A stretch of DNA of 64,000 bases from Agapetus fuscipes. Lineage: Eukaryota > Arthropoda > Insecta > Trichoptera > Glossosomatidae. The position numbers and the translations under genes are program-made. Location: the NCBI GenBank assembly GCA_951799405.1, contig OX637359.1:306201-370200 (forward strand). Reading direction: 5' to 3'. This document shows, piece after piece, positions 23,001-35,000 of this stretch; position 1 is the stretch's first letter; every line of letters starts with the position of its first letter. The notes beneath the pieces are model-generated. The model was given only the letters and a program-made list of their open reading frames with translations, was not told where the DNA came from and did not search any database.

Positions 23001-26000
23001 CGTCTTTTCAGTTAACGACATGTCGGTCACAGAGAAGTCGTCCACAGAAAGCTCGTCCTCACGTCTTTTCAGTTAACGACATGTCGGTCACAGAGAAGTC
23101 GTCCACAGAAAGCTCGTCCTCACGTCTTTTCAGTTAACGACATGTCGGTCACAGAGAAGTCGTCCACAGAAAGCTCGTCCTCACGTCTTTTCAGTTAACG
23201 ACATGTCGGTCACAGAGAAGTCGTCCACAGAAAGCTCGTCCTCACGTCTTTTCAGTTAACGACATTTCGGTCACAGAGAAGTCGTCCACAGAAAGCTCGT
23301 CCTCACGTCTTTTCAGTTAACGACATGTCGGTCACAGAGAAGTCGTCCACAGAAAGCTCGTCCTCACGTCTTTTCAGTTAACGACATGTCGGTCACAGAG
23401 AACTCGTCCACAGAAAGCTCGTCCTCACGTCTTTTCAGTTAACGACATGTCGGTCACAGAGAAGTCGTCCACAGAAAGCTCGTCCTCACGTCTTTTCAGT
23501 TAACGACATGTCGGTCACAGAGAACTCGTCCACAGAAAGCTCGTCCTCACGTCTTTTCAGTTAACGACATGTCGGTCACAGAGAACTCGTCCACAGAAAG
23601 CTCGTCCTCACGTCTTTTCAGTAACGACATGTCGGTCACAGAGAAGTCGTCCACAGAAAGCTCGTCCTCACGTCTTTTCAGTTAACGATATGTCGGTCAC
23701 AGAGAACTCGTCCACAGAAAGCTCGTCCTCACGTCTTTTCAGTTAACGACATGTCGGTCACAGAGACCTCGTCCACAGAAAGCTCGTCCTCACGTCTTTT
23801 CAGTTAACGACATGTCGGTCACAGAGAACTCGTCCCCAGGCATATCGGTCGCGAACAATTCGGTCACACGACAGATCTTACACTTTCCCAATGTCACCCC
23901 TGTTTCAGGGAAGGTCGGCAAGAGTTGCAGGGTGTATGTTCATTTGAGACTAGGGGTTTTTACATTGAAGTCCAAATGCGGCATGTTTACGCGTGAACTC
24001 AAACGTGTCTGCTTGTGAAAATCCATATTATGTGAATCCCCAATGGTATCTACACATATTTGCAACTTAGATAAGATCAGATTAGATGGGTGACATTGAT
24101 TTTGACATAATGAGAGGTCAGCCTCATTCCAACCTATACCTACTTAAATAAAGGCACATATCCATTCCTAGAAAAACTAATTCACATCCTAATTCTAACT
24201 ACAATGACTACCTGCAACCCTTGTTTTTTCTGATCCATAACATCTTCATTAATAACTCTAGTTTCTTCAGTTCCCCTCCTGGCCATTCAGCACATTCATA
24301 AACCCACTTACCTCATCCACCCACATTGTCTCGGCATTCCTCATTCACCCTCCTCCAGGTATTTCGTCACAACCCCTGCCACACTTTTTTCGTCGTTTTC
24401 ACGCGGACATGTTGAATTTCAAACTTATATTATTGCGATATTTTCCAAACTGTATCCTGTAAAAAATATTAGGTAGGTAGGTATCTATAGAATCTATGAT
24501 TTAAGTTGCAACGATATGTTTATATTTAAGATTCATATTTAATCGGTGTTTAGCCCAGTTGATAGAGTGCTTGCATTCAATTTATTTATTTTATTTATTT
24601 ATTAAGAGGTGCAATACAGACAATTGGTACATATAAACAATAAAAAAAATAATAATAAGCAACAGTAACACAAATAACCAATCATCCAAACTATGCACAC
24701 TACATCAATAGACACAAGCATACATCTTCACACAAACATCACGCAGGCAATCACAGCTATACAACACTAGAAGCATACACAGCATTCACACCATTACAAT
24801 ATTTCTTTAAAATAAATCTAATACACACATAAATTTGTCACTTGCCCCCAAACAATTAAAAAAAAGAACAAAAAAAATAAAAAATAAAATAAAATAAAAA
24901 ATAAAAATAGAAAGTGAAAATGAAAAATAAAAAATAGAAAATAGAAAATATAGAAAAATAGCCCGATACTCAACCCACCCCAGAAACAATATCAGATCCA
25001 AAAATAAGTAAACGTATTTGTTTTTTGAATTTATATTTAGTGGTCTCAAATAGTTCACACTGCGAAAAGCTCTTATTATAAACATCACACATTCGATAGG
25101 TTGGATTTCTCGAACCTGCAAAGGTATTGGTTTTATGGAGATAAAATGGAAAACAAGACCTAGTGAGATTAGGTAATCTAAAATTGATTTTATTTAAAAT
25201 ATTGGGCGCGTCAAACTCAGATACACACACCTTTTTGAGATTACAAACATCTATCAAAGTTCTTCTTGATTCAAGTTAAGGTAGTGTTTCAAATAAAGTA
25301 CTATTGGGGAGTCTTTTCTTCATCAATTTAATAAAACGTGTTTGAGTTCTTTCAATCTGATCAATATATTTCTTAAAATGTGGATTCCACACGGTCGAAC
25401 AGTATTCAAGCTTAGAACGAATAAGTGACATGTACAAAAACAAAGAAGATTCACCAAATTTGAAAGGTTTAGTAGTCCTCAAGATGAAACCCAGTAATTT
25501 ATTACTTTCCTCAGTGATTTTATTTACATGTTCGTCGAAGTTAAGTTTAGAATCAAATGTGATACCCAAATCCCTAATCCTATGAACCCTCAATAAACTG
25601 TAGCCATTTATTTTGTAATTGTGGTCAATTTTCACTTTATTTTTTGTAAATGTAATTGAATTACACTTATTGAGGTTCAAAAACAAATTATTATTAAAAC
25701 AATAATCATGTAATCTATTTAAATCCTCATTAAGCAATTCACAGTCGTATGATGATCGAATTTGGCGGAAAATTTTGAGATCATCTGCAAATAATAGGAA
25801 CTCAGAATGTCTAAAGCAGCTACCAATATCATTAACGAATATAGTAAACAACAATGGACCCAAAACAGAGCCCTGTGGAACACCAGAAGTAATTACGATG
25901 CTTTCCGATGAGTATCCATTTAGTTTGACAGTCATTAGTCTATTAGAAATATAAGATGAAATCCATCTCAAAAGGCTTCCATGTATACCATGAGTTTCCA

Positions 26001-29000
26001 ACTTTCTCAATAATATACGATGATCAACTTTGTCGAAAGCCTTTTGGAAATCTGTATAAATTGCATCTACCTGAACTCGACCGTCCAACGCAGAAAACAG
26101 ATAGTCACAGTATGAGATAAGATTAGTAATGAAGATAAGATTAGTAGATTAATTAATGAATGGTGAACTGTATATCTGGTCAGGTGTGGAAGATGGGAAT
26201 GAAAGACAGGGTGTGGGTGTGTTTATAAGTGAGAATGTGAAAGGATGCATAACGGGCTACCAGAGAATCTCTCCAAGGGTTTTGACTGTTAAACTCAAAA
26301 CAAACAGGATGAAAATTTTCTTGGTGGCCTGTTATGCACCTGTAGATTCAGAGTGTATGGACGTGAAAATGAGATTCTGGAATGAGTTGAATGCAGTTGT
26401 GCGTGAAAGCAAGAAGAATGAATACATTATAATTTTGGGAGATATGAATGGATGGGTAGGTACGCAAAGAGATGAGTGTGTGAAAATTGTTGGTCCTAGT
26501 GGACGAGGTGTGGTCAATGATAATGGGCGGCACCTGATAGCTTTGTGTGCAGAACACAGCCTTTTTGCATCAAACACATGGTTTCGACATAAGGATGTGC
26601 ATCTGTATACAAGGCAGATTGTGGGAAGTCGCACAATCATTGACTACATCTGTGTGGATGAAAGACTGAGAGGAGCCGTAAGAGATAGCCGTGTCTATCG
26701 TGGGCCTGAAATAGGCAGTGACCACTATCTCTTATGCGCTAAAATAATGATTGGAGAAGTAAGAAAGAAGAAACGTAAGAAGAAAGTAAGAAAGCCAAGA
26801 ATAAAAGTAGAAAGTCTGTGTGATGAAAACGTAAAAGTGAAGTATAAATCAGAATTACAAAAAAAGTTAAGTGTGAATGAACTTGAAAAGAATGTGAATG
26901 AAAAAGATATTGAAAGCATGTGGAAGGATATGAAAGAAAGAATGATTGAATGTGCTCGAAAAGTATGTGGAGAAACGAAAGGTGGAAGATTGAAAGGGGA
27001 TGCCTGGTGGAATGCTAAAGTAAAAGAGGCTGTGAAAGTAAAGAAGGAATGTTACAAAAAGTGGCTGAACGACAGGAATGATAGAAAGCTAGAAGATGAA
27101 TATAAGATAGCCAAGCGAATGGCGAAGAATGTAGTTTATGAAAGCAAAGCGAATGAACAGAGAAAGATTGATGAAAAAATGAACAGAAGTTTCACCGACA
27201 GTAGAAAGGAATTCTGGAGATGGGTCGGTGCCATTAGGAATAAAGATTCTGCATTGACCACCCCAGGAATCAAAAGTGCTGTTGGTGAGATGGTATGGGA
27301 GAATGATGAAGTATGTAAGAGATGGAAAGAATATTTTGAAGGGATTTTTGGTCGGGGCGAAAGAAATTTGTTTAGAAAAATGACAGAAGAGAATGAATTT
27401 AGGATTTTGAAAGAAGAAATAAAAGTATCTATTGAATGTTTGAAGAATGGAAAGTCTGCTGGGTTTGATGGAATAAATGGTGAAATGTTGAAAGCAGGAG
27501 GTGAATGCGTGATAGATTGGATGTACGAATTATGTAAGCTTTGTGTGAATGCAGGAGTAGTACCGATGGATTGGAGGAAGGCAGTCATTGTTCCCATTTA
27601 CAAAGGTAAAGGGGACAAAAAAGACTGTCAGAACTTCAGACCAATCAGTCTACTCAGTATACCAGGAAAAGTCTTCTGTAAGGTGATTATAAAAAATGTG
27701 ATTCTGACTACTAGTGAAAGGGTTTCCGATATACAGTCCGGCTTTATGGCCGGTAGAGGCTGTGTTGATCAGATTTTTACTCTACGACAACTTGTTGAAA
27801 AACAATTGTCGGTGAGGCGGAAGCTGTTCACGGCCTTTGTAGATCTGGAAAAGGCTTTTGACTCAGTAGACAGAGGTATGTTATGGGATGTTTTGAAAGC
27901 ATACGGAGTGAATGGGGCTCTCCTAGGTGCGGTGCATGCCAACTATGAAAATAGTAAGGCATGTGTTCGTATTGATGGTGAGTATAGCGAGTGGTTTGAA
28001 GTTTATAAGGGTGTGAGGCAAGGATGTGTGATGAGTCCATGGCTATTTAACATAGTCATGGACAAGTGTGTCAGAGATGCTAGACTTAATGATTGTGGAT
28101 TGATGATAGGAGAGAGCAAAGTGAGTGTTCTACTGTATGCAGATGATGCAGTTCTTGTATCTGATTCAGCAGTAGAATTGCAAACAATGCTCTCTAGATT
28201 GAATGAAGCTTTGTTAGGTAACCATCTGAAGTTGAATGCAAGTAAGACGAAAGTATTGATTTTTGAAAGAGATGATGAAAGTATGAATTATGAATTTAAA
28301 ATTAATGGAATGAATGTTGATGTCGTAAATGAGTTTGTATACCTGGGAAGTAAGTTTGAAAAAGATGGAAGAATGACCGGTGAATTTGAAAGAAGAGTAA
28401 TGAAGGGCAGGTGTGTACTGGGTGCCACAGCTTGTATCGCCAAAAATCAAAACATATCAAAAAATGCTCGATTGGCGGTACGCAGTGGCATACTTTTACC
28501 CACCTTGATGTATGGAAGCGAGGCCTGGACGGTGAATGAAAGTGAAATTAGTAAAGTCCATACTGTTGAAATGGACTTTCTAAGAAATATGATTGGGAAA
28601 AAACGGAGTGACAGGGTGAGGAATGATTTTGTAAGAGAAGAATGTGGTGCAAGAGAAAGTGTGAAAGTGAAGATTAAAAGAAGTTTGTTAAGATGGTTTG
28701 GGCATATGGAGAGAATGAATGAGGAAAGACTGACGAAGAAAGTATATGTTGGTAGAATAGATGGATGTCGTGGTAGAGGAAGACCGAGAAAGGTATGGAT
28801 GGACCAAATATCCGAAATTGCGAATGAATGGAATATCCAGAGTCATAATAAAAGAAGAGCTTGTATGAAGAAGGTTATGACTCTGGAGGAAATGAAAGAA
28901 GTATGTAAGGACAGAAAGAAATGGCGGTTGATCTGTAATGTTGGCGAATAGGGTTTATTAAATTGGAATTTGTTTTTGTTTGTAAATGGATATTTTGTAT

Positions 29001-32000
29001 TTGAATATTATTATTTAATGATGTATAAAATGTAATTTGTCGTGTGTGTGTGTTCCTTGACTTATAGGTTGGTATGCGGCTGACCACCCATGCTGTAAAA
29101 ATGGTTCACTTTGCCAATGTCACCCCTGTCTCAGGGAAGGACGGCAAGAGTTGCAGGGTGTATGTCCATTTGAGATTTGATTTTTATGTTGTAGGTTCAC
29201 ATGAGGCATGTGCAAGCGCGAACTTGTACGTGTCTGGTTGTGAGAATGCATGTAATGTGAATCTTCAATGTAACATATCCTTGCAACTTAGATTAGATTA
29301 GATTAGATTAGTGACCGTCGATCTACCTCGTATAAAACCATGCTGTTCAATCAGCAGATACAGCTTAAGAAAGAATGTCATTTGTTCTCTAACAATAGAT
29401 TCGAAAATCTTTGATATGGAAGATAAAATTGATATAGGCCTATAATTCCTTACGTCTGATCTGTCACCTGACTTGTACAAAGGAGTCACATTAGCTGCTT
29501 TCCATTTACGTGGAAAATAGCCTTCATCGATACTTTTTTTAAATATAATATATTATAAAGGCTTAACAATATGACTAGCACATCTTTTCAAGAAAATTGG
29601 AGCAATTCTGTCTGGGCCAACACCCTTTGTTTCATCAACATTAGATCTATAATAATCTATAATCTAAGTTGCAAGGATATATTCATTTTTATAAGCTCTC
29701 AGATGTATGCCCACAAACCAACAAGTGTAGTTCGCGCTTACAAATGCTGAATGTGTACTTACAAATAAAATCCAAACCTCAAATGAACATAAGCCCCACA
29801 ACTTTTGCCGACCTTCCCTGAAACAGGGGTGACATTAGCAAAGTGAACCATTTTTTACAGTATGGGTGGTCAGCCTCATACCAACCTATAAGTCAAGGAA
29901 TATGAATGAATAATAAATTACATTTAAATATAAAAAAGAACAAAACCTTACAAAGAAATCTATACAAAAAAAGTCAAAAATTTCCTATGCAAAAAATGTA
30001 GCAAATGAATACACCAACATTAGAAATCAACATTGCAGATTAGCCGCCACTTCTTCCTGTCCTTGCATACTTCTTTCATTTCATCCAGAGTCATAACCTT
30101 TTTCATACAAGTCCTCCTTTTATTATGACTCTGGATATCCCAGTCATTCGCTATTTCAGAGATTTGATCCTTCCATACTTTTCTCGGTCTTCCTCTACCA
30201 CGACATCCATCTATTCTAGCAACATATACTTTCTTCGTCAATCTTTTATCACTCATTCTCTCCAAATGCCCGAACCATCTTAACATACTTCTTTTAATCT
30301 TCACTTTCACACTTTCCCTTACACCACATTCTTCTCTTACAAAATCATTCCTCACCCTGTCACTTCGTTTTTTCCCAATCATACTTCTTAGATAGTCCAT
30401 TTCTACTGTATGGACTTTACTAATTTCCCTTTCACTCACCGTCCAGGCTTCACTTCCATACATCAAGGTTGGCACTAGTATACCACCGTGCACCGCCAAT
30501 CTAACATTTTTTGAGAGATTTTGGTTCCTGGCGATGCAAGCGGTCGCACCCAGTACACACCTGCCTTTCATTATTCTTCTTTCAAATTCACCGGCCATTC
30601 TTCCATCTTTTTCAAACTTACTTCCCAAATATACAAACTCATTTACAACATCAACATTCATTCCATTAATTTTAAATTCATAATTCATATTTTCATCATC
30701 TCTTTCAAAAATCAAAACTTTCGTCTTTCTTGCATACAACTTCAAATTATTACCTTTCAAAGCTTCGTTCAATCTAGAGAGCATCATTTGCAATTCCACT
30801 GCTGAATCAGATACAAGGACTGCATCATCCGCATACAGTAGAACGCTTACTTTGCTCTCTCCTATCATTAATCCACAATCATCAAGTCTAGCATCTCGAA
30901 CACACTTGTCCATGACTATGTTAAATAGCCATGGGCTCATCACACATCCTTGCCTTACACCCTTAAAAACTTCAAACCATTCACTATACTCACCATCAAT
31001 ACGAATGCAAGCCATACTATAGATAGATAATTAAGATAATTAAGATAACTAAGCCATAGATAATTTTTTGTAAATTTCAGATTTAAGAATTTTGATAGAA
31101 GAAAGACACGAATTAGTGCCTGTTGGTTGAAAATCGATTGAAGTTTGGTCGGGTAAATCGTTTGGCGAAAAAACAGAGCTAAAAAAAGCAGAGAATAAAT
31201 TTGCTATACCCTCAGGTTCATTGCAAGTCAAATCACCATTGTTCATACTTTTCGGATAGCCTGTAGATTGTTTTAAAGAATTTACAAATGAAAAGAAGGA
31301 TTTTACATTATTCTTGAGAGAACACTCAATGTTGATAATATACAATTTAAAATCATTTGCCTGAGATGACTTGAACTGAGCTCTCAGTTGAGAAAACAAG
31401 TTGCGATCAAATGAATTATTATATTTTTTCCATTTGTACCAAGCTCTACCTTTCTTTCTGAATAAATCAATGGTTTTAGATGAAAACCACTTTGGAAATT
31501 TTCTACATGATGTTTTTTTAACAGGAGTGTGTTTTTCTATAATATTGAGTATAAATTTATAGAATAAATCTACCATCTCATCAACTGAACCATCGCCCAA
31601 AATCATCGCCCAATGTCGACAGTTCGGGTTCGAATCTCACCGGGGGTGTCACAAATGATTTCCCGTTTCGGTATTTATTTCAAACAAAAAATTAAATCCC
31701 GGCAACGCTTGCTCAGCTTTCACAATAAATGAGAACCAGACCCTTTGGAAGCCGGGAAGCCCGCACCTCTACTGAAATGGTTGGCGTGCTCCCAACCTCT
31801 ACTGAATGTCTGGCTCCCTTACCTGTTAATATAAATAGGTTGCATTCGCCACATATGACCCCTGCGAAAAGAACGCGGCAAAAAGTCACACTGTATGTGC
31901 AGCTTAGTTTCGTTTCGACCTCAAGCAGACACGCGTTATAGTTCGCGTGTACATTTGCTGCATGCGTTCTTGCAAAATGAAAACCCAAATCTCAAATTAA

Positions 32001-35000
32001 CATAAACCCCGCATCCCATCCCTTGACGTCTTACCTGAAATAGAAGTGACATTAGCAAAGTAAACCAACTTTACAGTGCAGGATTTCAGTCTCATACCAA
32101 CTGACGAACAAAAAATATTTAATATATCTTTGCAACTTAGATAATAGATTTATTAATTAAAAAACACACAGTTTAAATTCACTTATTATTTATTTTAAAT
32201 ATGCCAAACGTTTTCGCCTAAAAAGGCATCCTCAGGACAATGACAATTAGATAATAGATGTTTATGAGGCCTTGCCCTGTTTCTGTAAGTCGTACATATT
32301 TTTTGCTACTCTGTACCCTGAGTACGAGTTTTTTCACTTTACTCGAAGTATTGAGTATTCGAGTAAAGTGAAAAAACTCGTACTCAGGGTCCTGGTCAAG
32401 TCTTCCTGGGCCCTCGTGTGTGTTTTCATTGCCTGCTAGTACAGCAACACCGCGCCCGCCATTCAGTCCGCCAGCCCTCGGCGTTAATGCCAAACCTTTC
32501 CCCTTGAGCACGTCCTAATGTATGTCGTTATTTTACCGTACACGTATTTGTGCATTTCGCTTTTAACCCAAATATTTTATGTGATATAAAAACATGACAT
32601 AAGCCTCAGCCTTCCTCAGTCCACTCCTGGGCCTCTTCCAATCCTCTCCATTTTAGTCTATCGGCTGCTGTGTTCAGCCATCCTCACGACATGACAAAAC
32701 AGAACATTGCAAAACATCATATGAAAAAACCGAACAGCGGACCACAAATAAAAATTCATTTTCAAATGTGCAATCTAATTGTGTAAGTTGAAGACCGATG
32801 AAAGAATGGATTTAACTAATGACCTAGTTTGCAAATGGCTGGTGAGAGTCTGGATGATTTAGTGCGAAATGAGTGCGATATAATAAGTCCAGTCGATAGC
32901 TCAGTTGGTAGAGTGCTTGCATTCTACCCCATGAGCTCGGGTTCGAATCCCACCGAGGAGGGTGTCAGAAATGATTTCCTATTTCGGTGTTTATTTCAAA
33001 CCCCATAATAAAATACCGGCAAGGTTTACTCAGCCTTCACAAGAAATGAGTACCAGCCCCCTCGGGATCTGGGAAACCCCCACTTCAACTGAAGTGGTTG
33101 GCGTAAGGCCGGCCCCCTTACCTGTAAAAATAAATAGGTTCAACTCGCCACATGCGACCCCTTCGGAGATAACGCGGCAAGAAGTTACACTATATGTGTA
33201 GCTTAGTTGCGTTTTTTTTTTTAGTTGCGTTGCGAGTGCGATATAAACGAGAATATGAGAGAGGAAGTACAATGAGATGGCTCAAGCAGATAGAAAGAAC
33301 GGACGATGAACGGCTGACAAAAATAGTGTATAAAGCGAATGCCTAAGGTAAGCTTGGAAGGAGAAAACCGAGGAATGAATGGATTGATCAAATGACTGGA
33401 ACCTGCGGAGGGAGAAAAAGAGAAGAGCATGCATGAAGAGAGTGTTGAGGAGATGAAAGGAGTTAATTCCGCTGCGAGGCTTATCTTCGGAACAGGGAAG
33501 TTTTGCCACATCACTCCCATATTGACGAGCTTACACTGGTTGAAATTCCCTGAAAGAGTGGCCTACAAGGTGTGCCATACGGTATACAAGGCTCTCAACG
33601 GCGTGGCTCCTGAATACTTGGCTGAGCTTTTGTCCCAGCAGTTCAGCACAAGTGACCTGGTGCTTAGATCTGCTGTGTCTGGTGGGACCAGACTCAACGA
33701 ACCCATTAGATTTTGTGCGACACGCTTTGGCGACCGAGGATTCCGCAATGGCGCACCCTTGGTGTGGAATAAACTGCCCGTGGAGGTCAGGACTGCGAGT
33801 ACCGAAGCATCATTCAAGAAAATATTAAAGACATACATGTTCAGTCAATCATTTAGGGACTCAAAATTATGTGTGAGTGGGTGAACTAAAAGTTTTGTGT
33901 GAGTGAGGGAGGAATAAAGACAAACCAAACAATAAAAGGGCCCTTGAGGTGTGCTACACACGAAAACGGCGTTTTTTTTAAAAAAAAATATCCAAATATA
34001 TATAAAGGAGTGTGCAAGGACAAAACAAAGTGCGAACACATATTGGCCGCACCTAGCGGGATGGCGGTTGGATACTAATCTAATCTAAGTTGCAAAGATA
34101 TGTAACACGGAGGATTCACATTATATGCATTCTCACAAGCAGACGCGTATAAATTCGCGTTTGCACATGCCACACGTGAACCTGCAACATAAAAACCCAA
34201 ATCTCAAATAAACATACACCCTGCAACTCTAGCCGACCTTCCCTGAAACAGGGGGTGACATTGTCAAAGTGAACCATTTTCTACAGCATGGGTATCTACA
34301 TGGGTATGGCATCTACAGCGTTCCTTGACTTATAGGTTGGTATGCGGCTGACCACCCATGCTGAAAAAATGGTTCACTTTGCCAATGTCACCCCTGTCTG
34401 AGGGAAGGACGGCAAGAGTTGCAGGGTGTATGTCCATTTGAGATTTGGTTTTTATGTTGTAGGTTCACATGAGGCATGTGCAAGCGCGAACTTGTACGTG
34501 TCTGGTTGTGAGAATGCATGTAATGTGAATCTCCAATGTAACATATCTTTGCAACTTAGATTAGATTAGATTAGATTAGATGGGTGGTCAGCCGCATACC
34601 TACCTATAAGTTAAGGAACATTGACAATAATACAAGTACAAGAAATCTCTAAACTGCGACAAAGCGTAAGTATGTGTGTGCCTGCAAACAAATACAATAG
34701 GTACATGTTGTGCACATACAACAAGGAAAGTAAGCATATTATCCTAGCACACAGCAACACAATATATAGGCACGCAGCTAGTGGGGCAGGTGTTTGCGAA
34801 ATCGCAAGTCTCCTGGCAAAATGTGATGTCCATCCGCCGCGCCGCCGACAGATCAAAGGAGGACGGGTCACAATGTGTGAAGTGGCTGGGGAAACAGAAT
34901 ATGCTTACGAGTATTACTAAATATGGTAATGGCATTAATTGTATGTACTGAATATATCTATAATCTAAGTTGCGAAGATTTATACATATTTATTGCATGC

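Larger units (their letters stand above)
26135..29308 (+). mobile_element. RTE-like LINE, 5' truncated, with NT260 3' end
   Basis: One long ORF followed by ~100 bp UTR and a complete NT260 (29050-29308) with (TTAGA)n tail. It sits inside the jockey-like LINE; both borders show TAATCTTATC/ACTAATC sequence, so the target duplication overlaps the tail repeat. The LINE's N-terminal endonuclease start is missing, which fixes the truncation near 26135-26155. Confidence 0.85.
24578..31612 (-). mobile_element. Jockey-like LINE, split by two RTE elements
   Basis: Read on the minus strand from 31612 to 24578. Segments are 31612-31030, 29645-29309 and 26134-24578; they join in protein order. It ends with an (AATAAAT)n-type tail at 24578-24606. 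The 5' end is truncated (no endonuclease domain). CAAT at both borders may be part of the target duplication within SINE-B. Confidence 0.85.

Noticed and set aside
22960..23860. CRISPR-like regular repeat array
   Set aside because: The 61-bp units abut without unique spacers and this is a eukaryotic genome.
26332..27597. Minus-strand frames within the RTE ORF
   Set aside because: Antisense shadows of a well-supported coding region.
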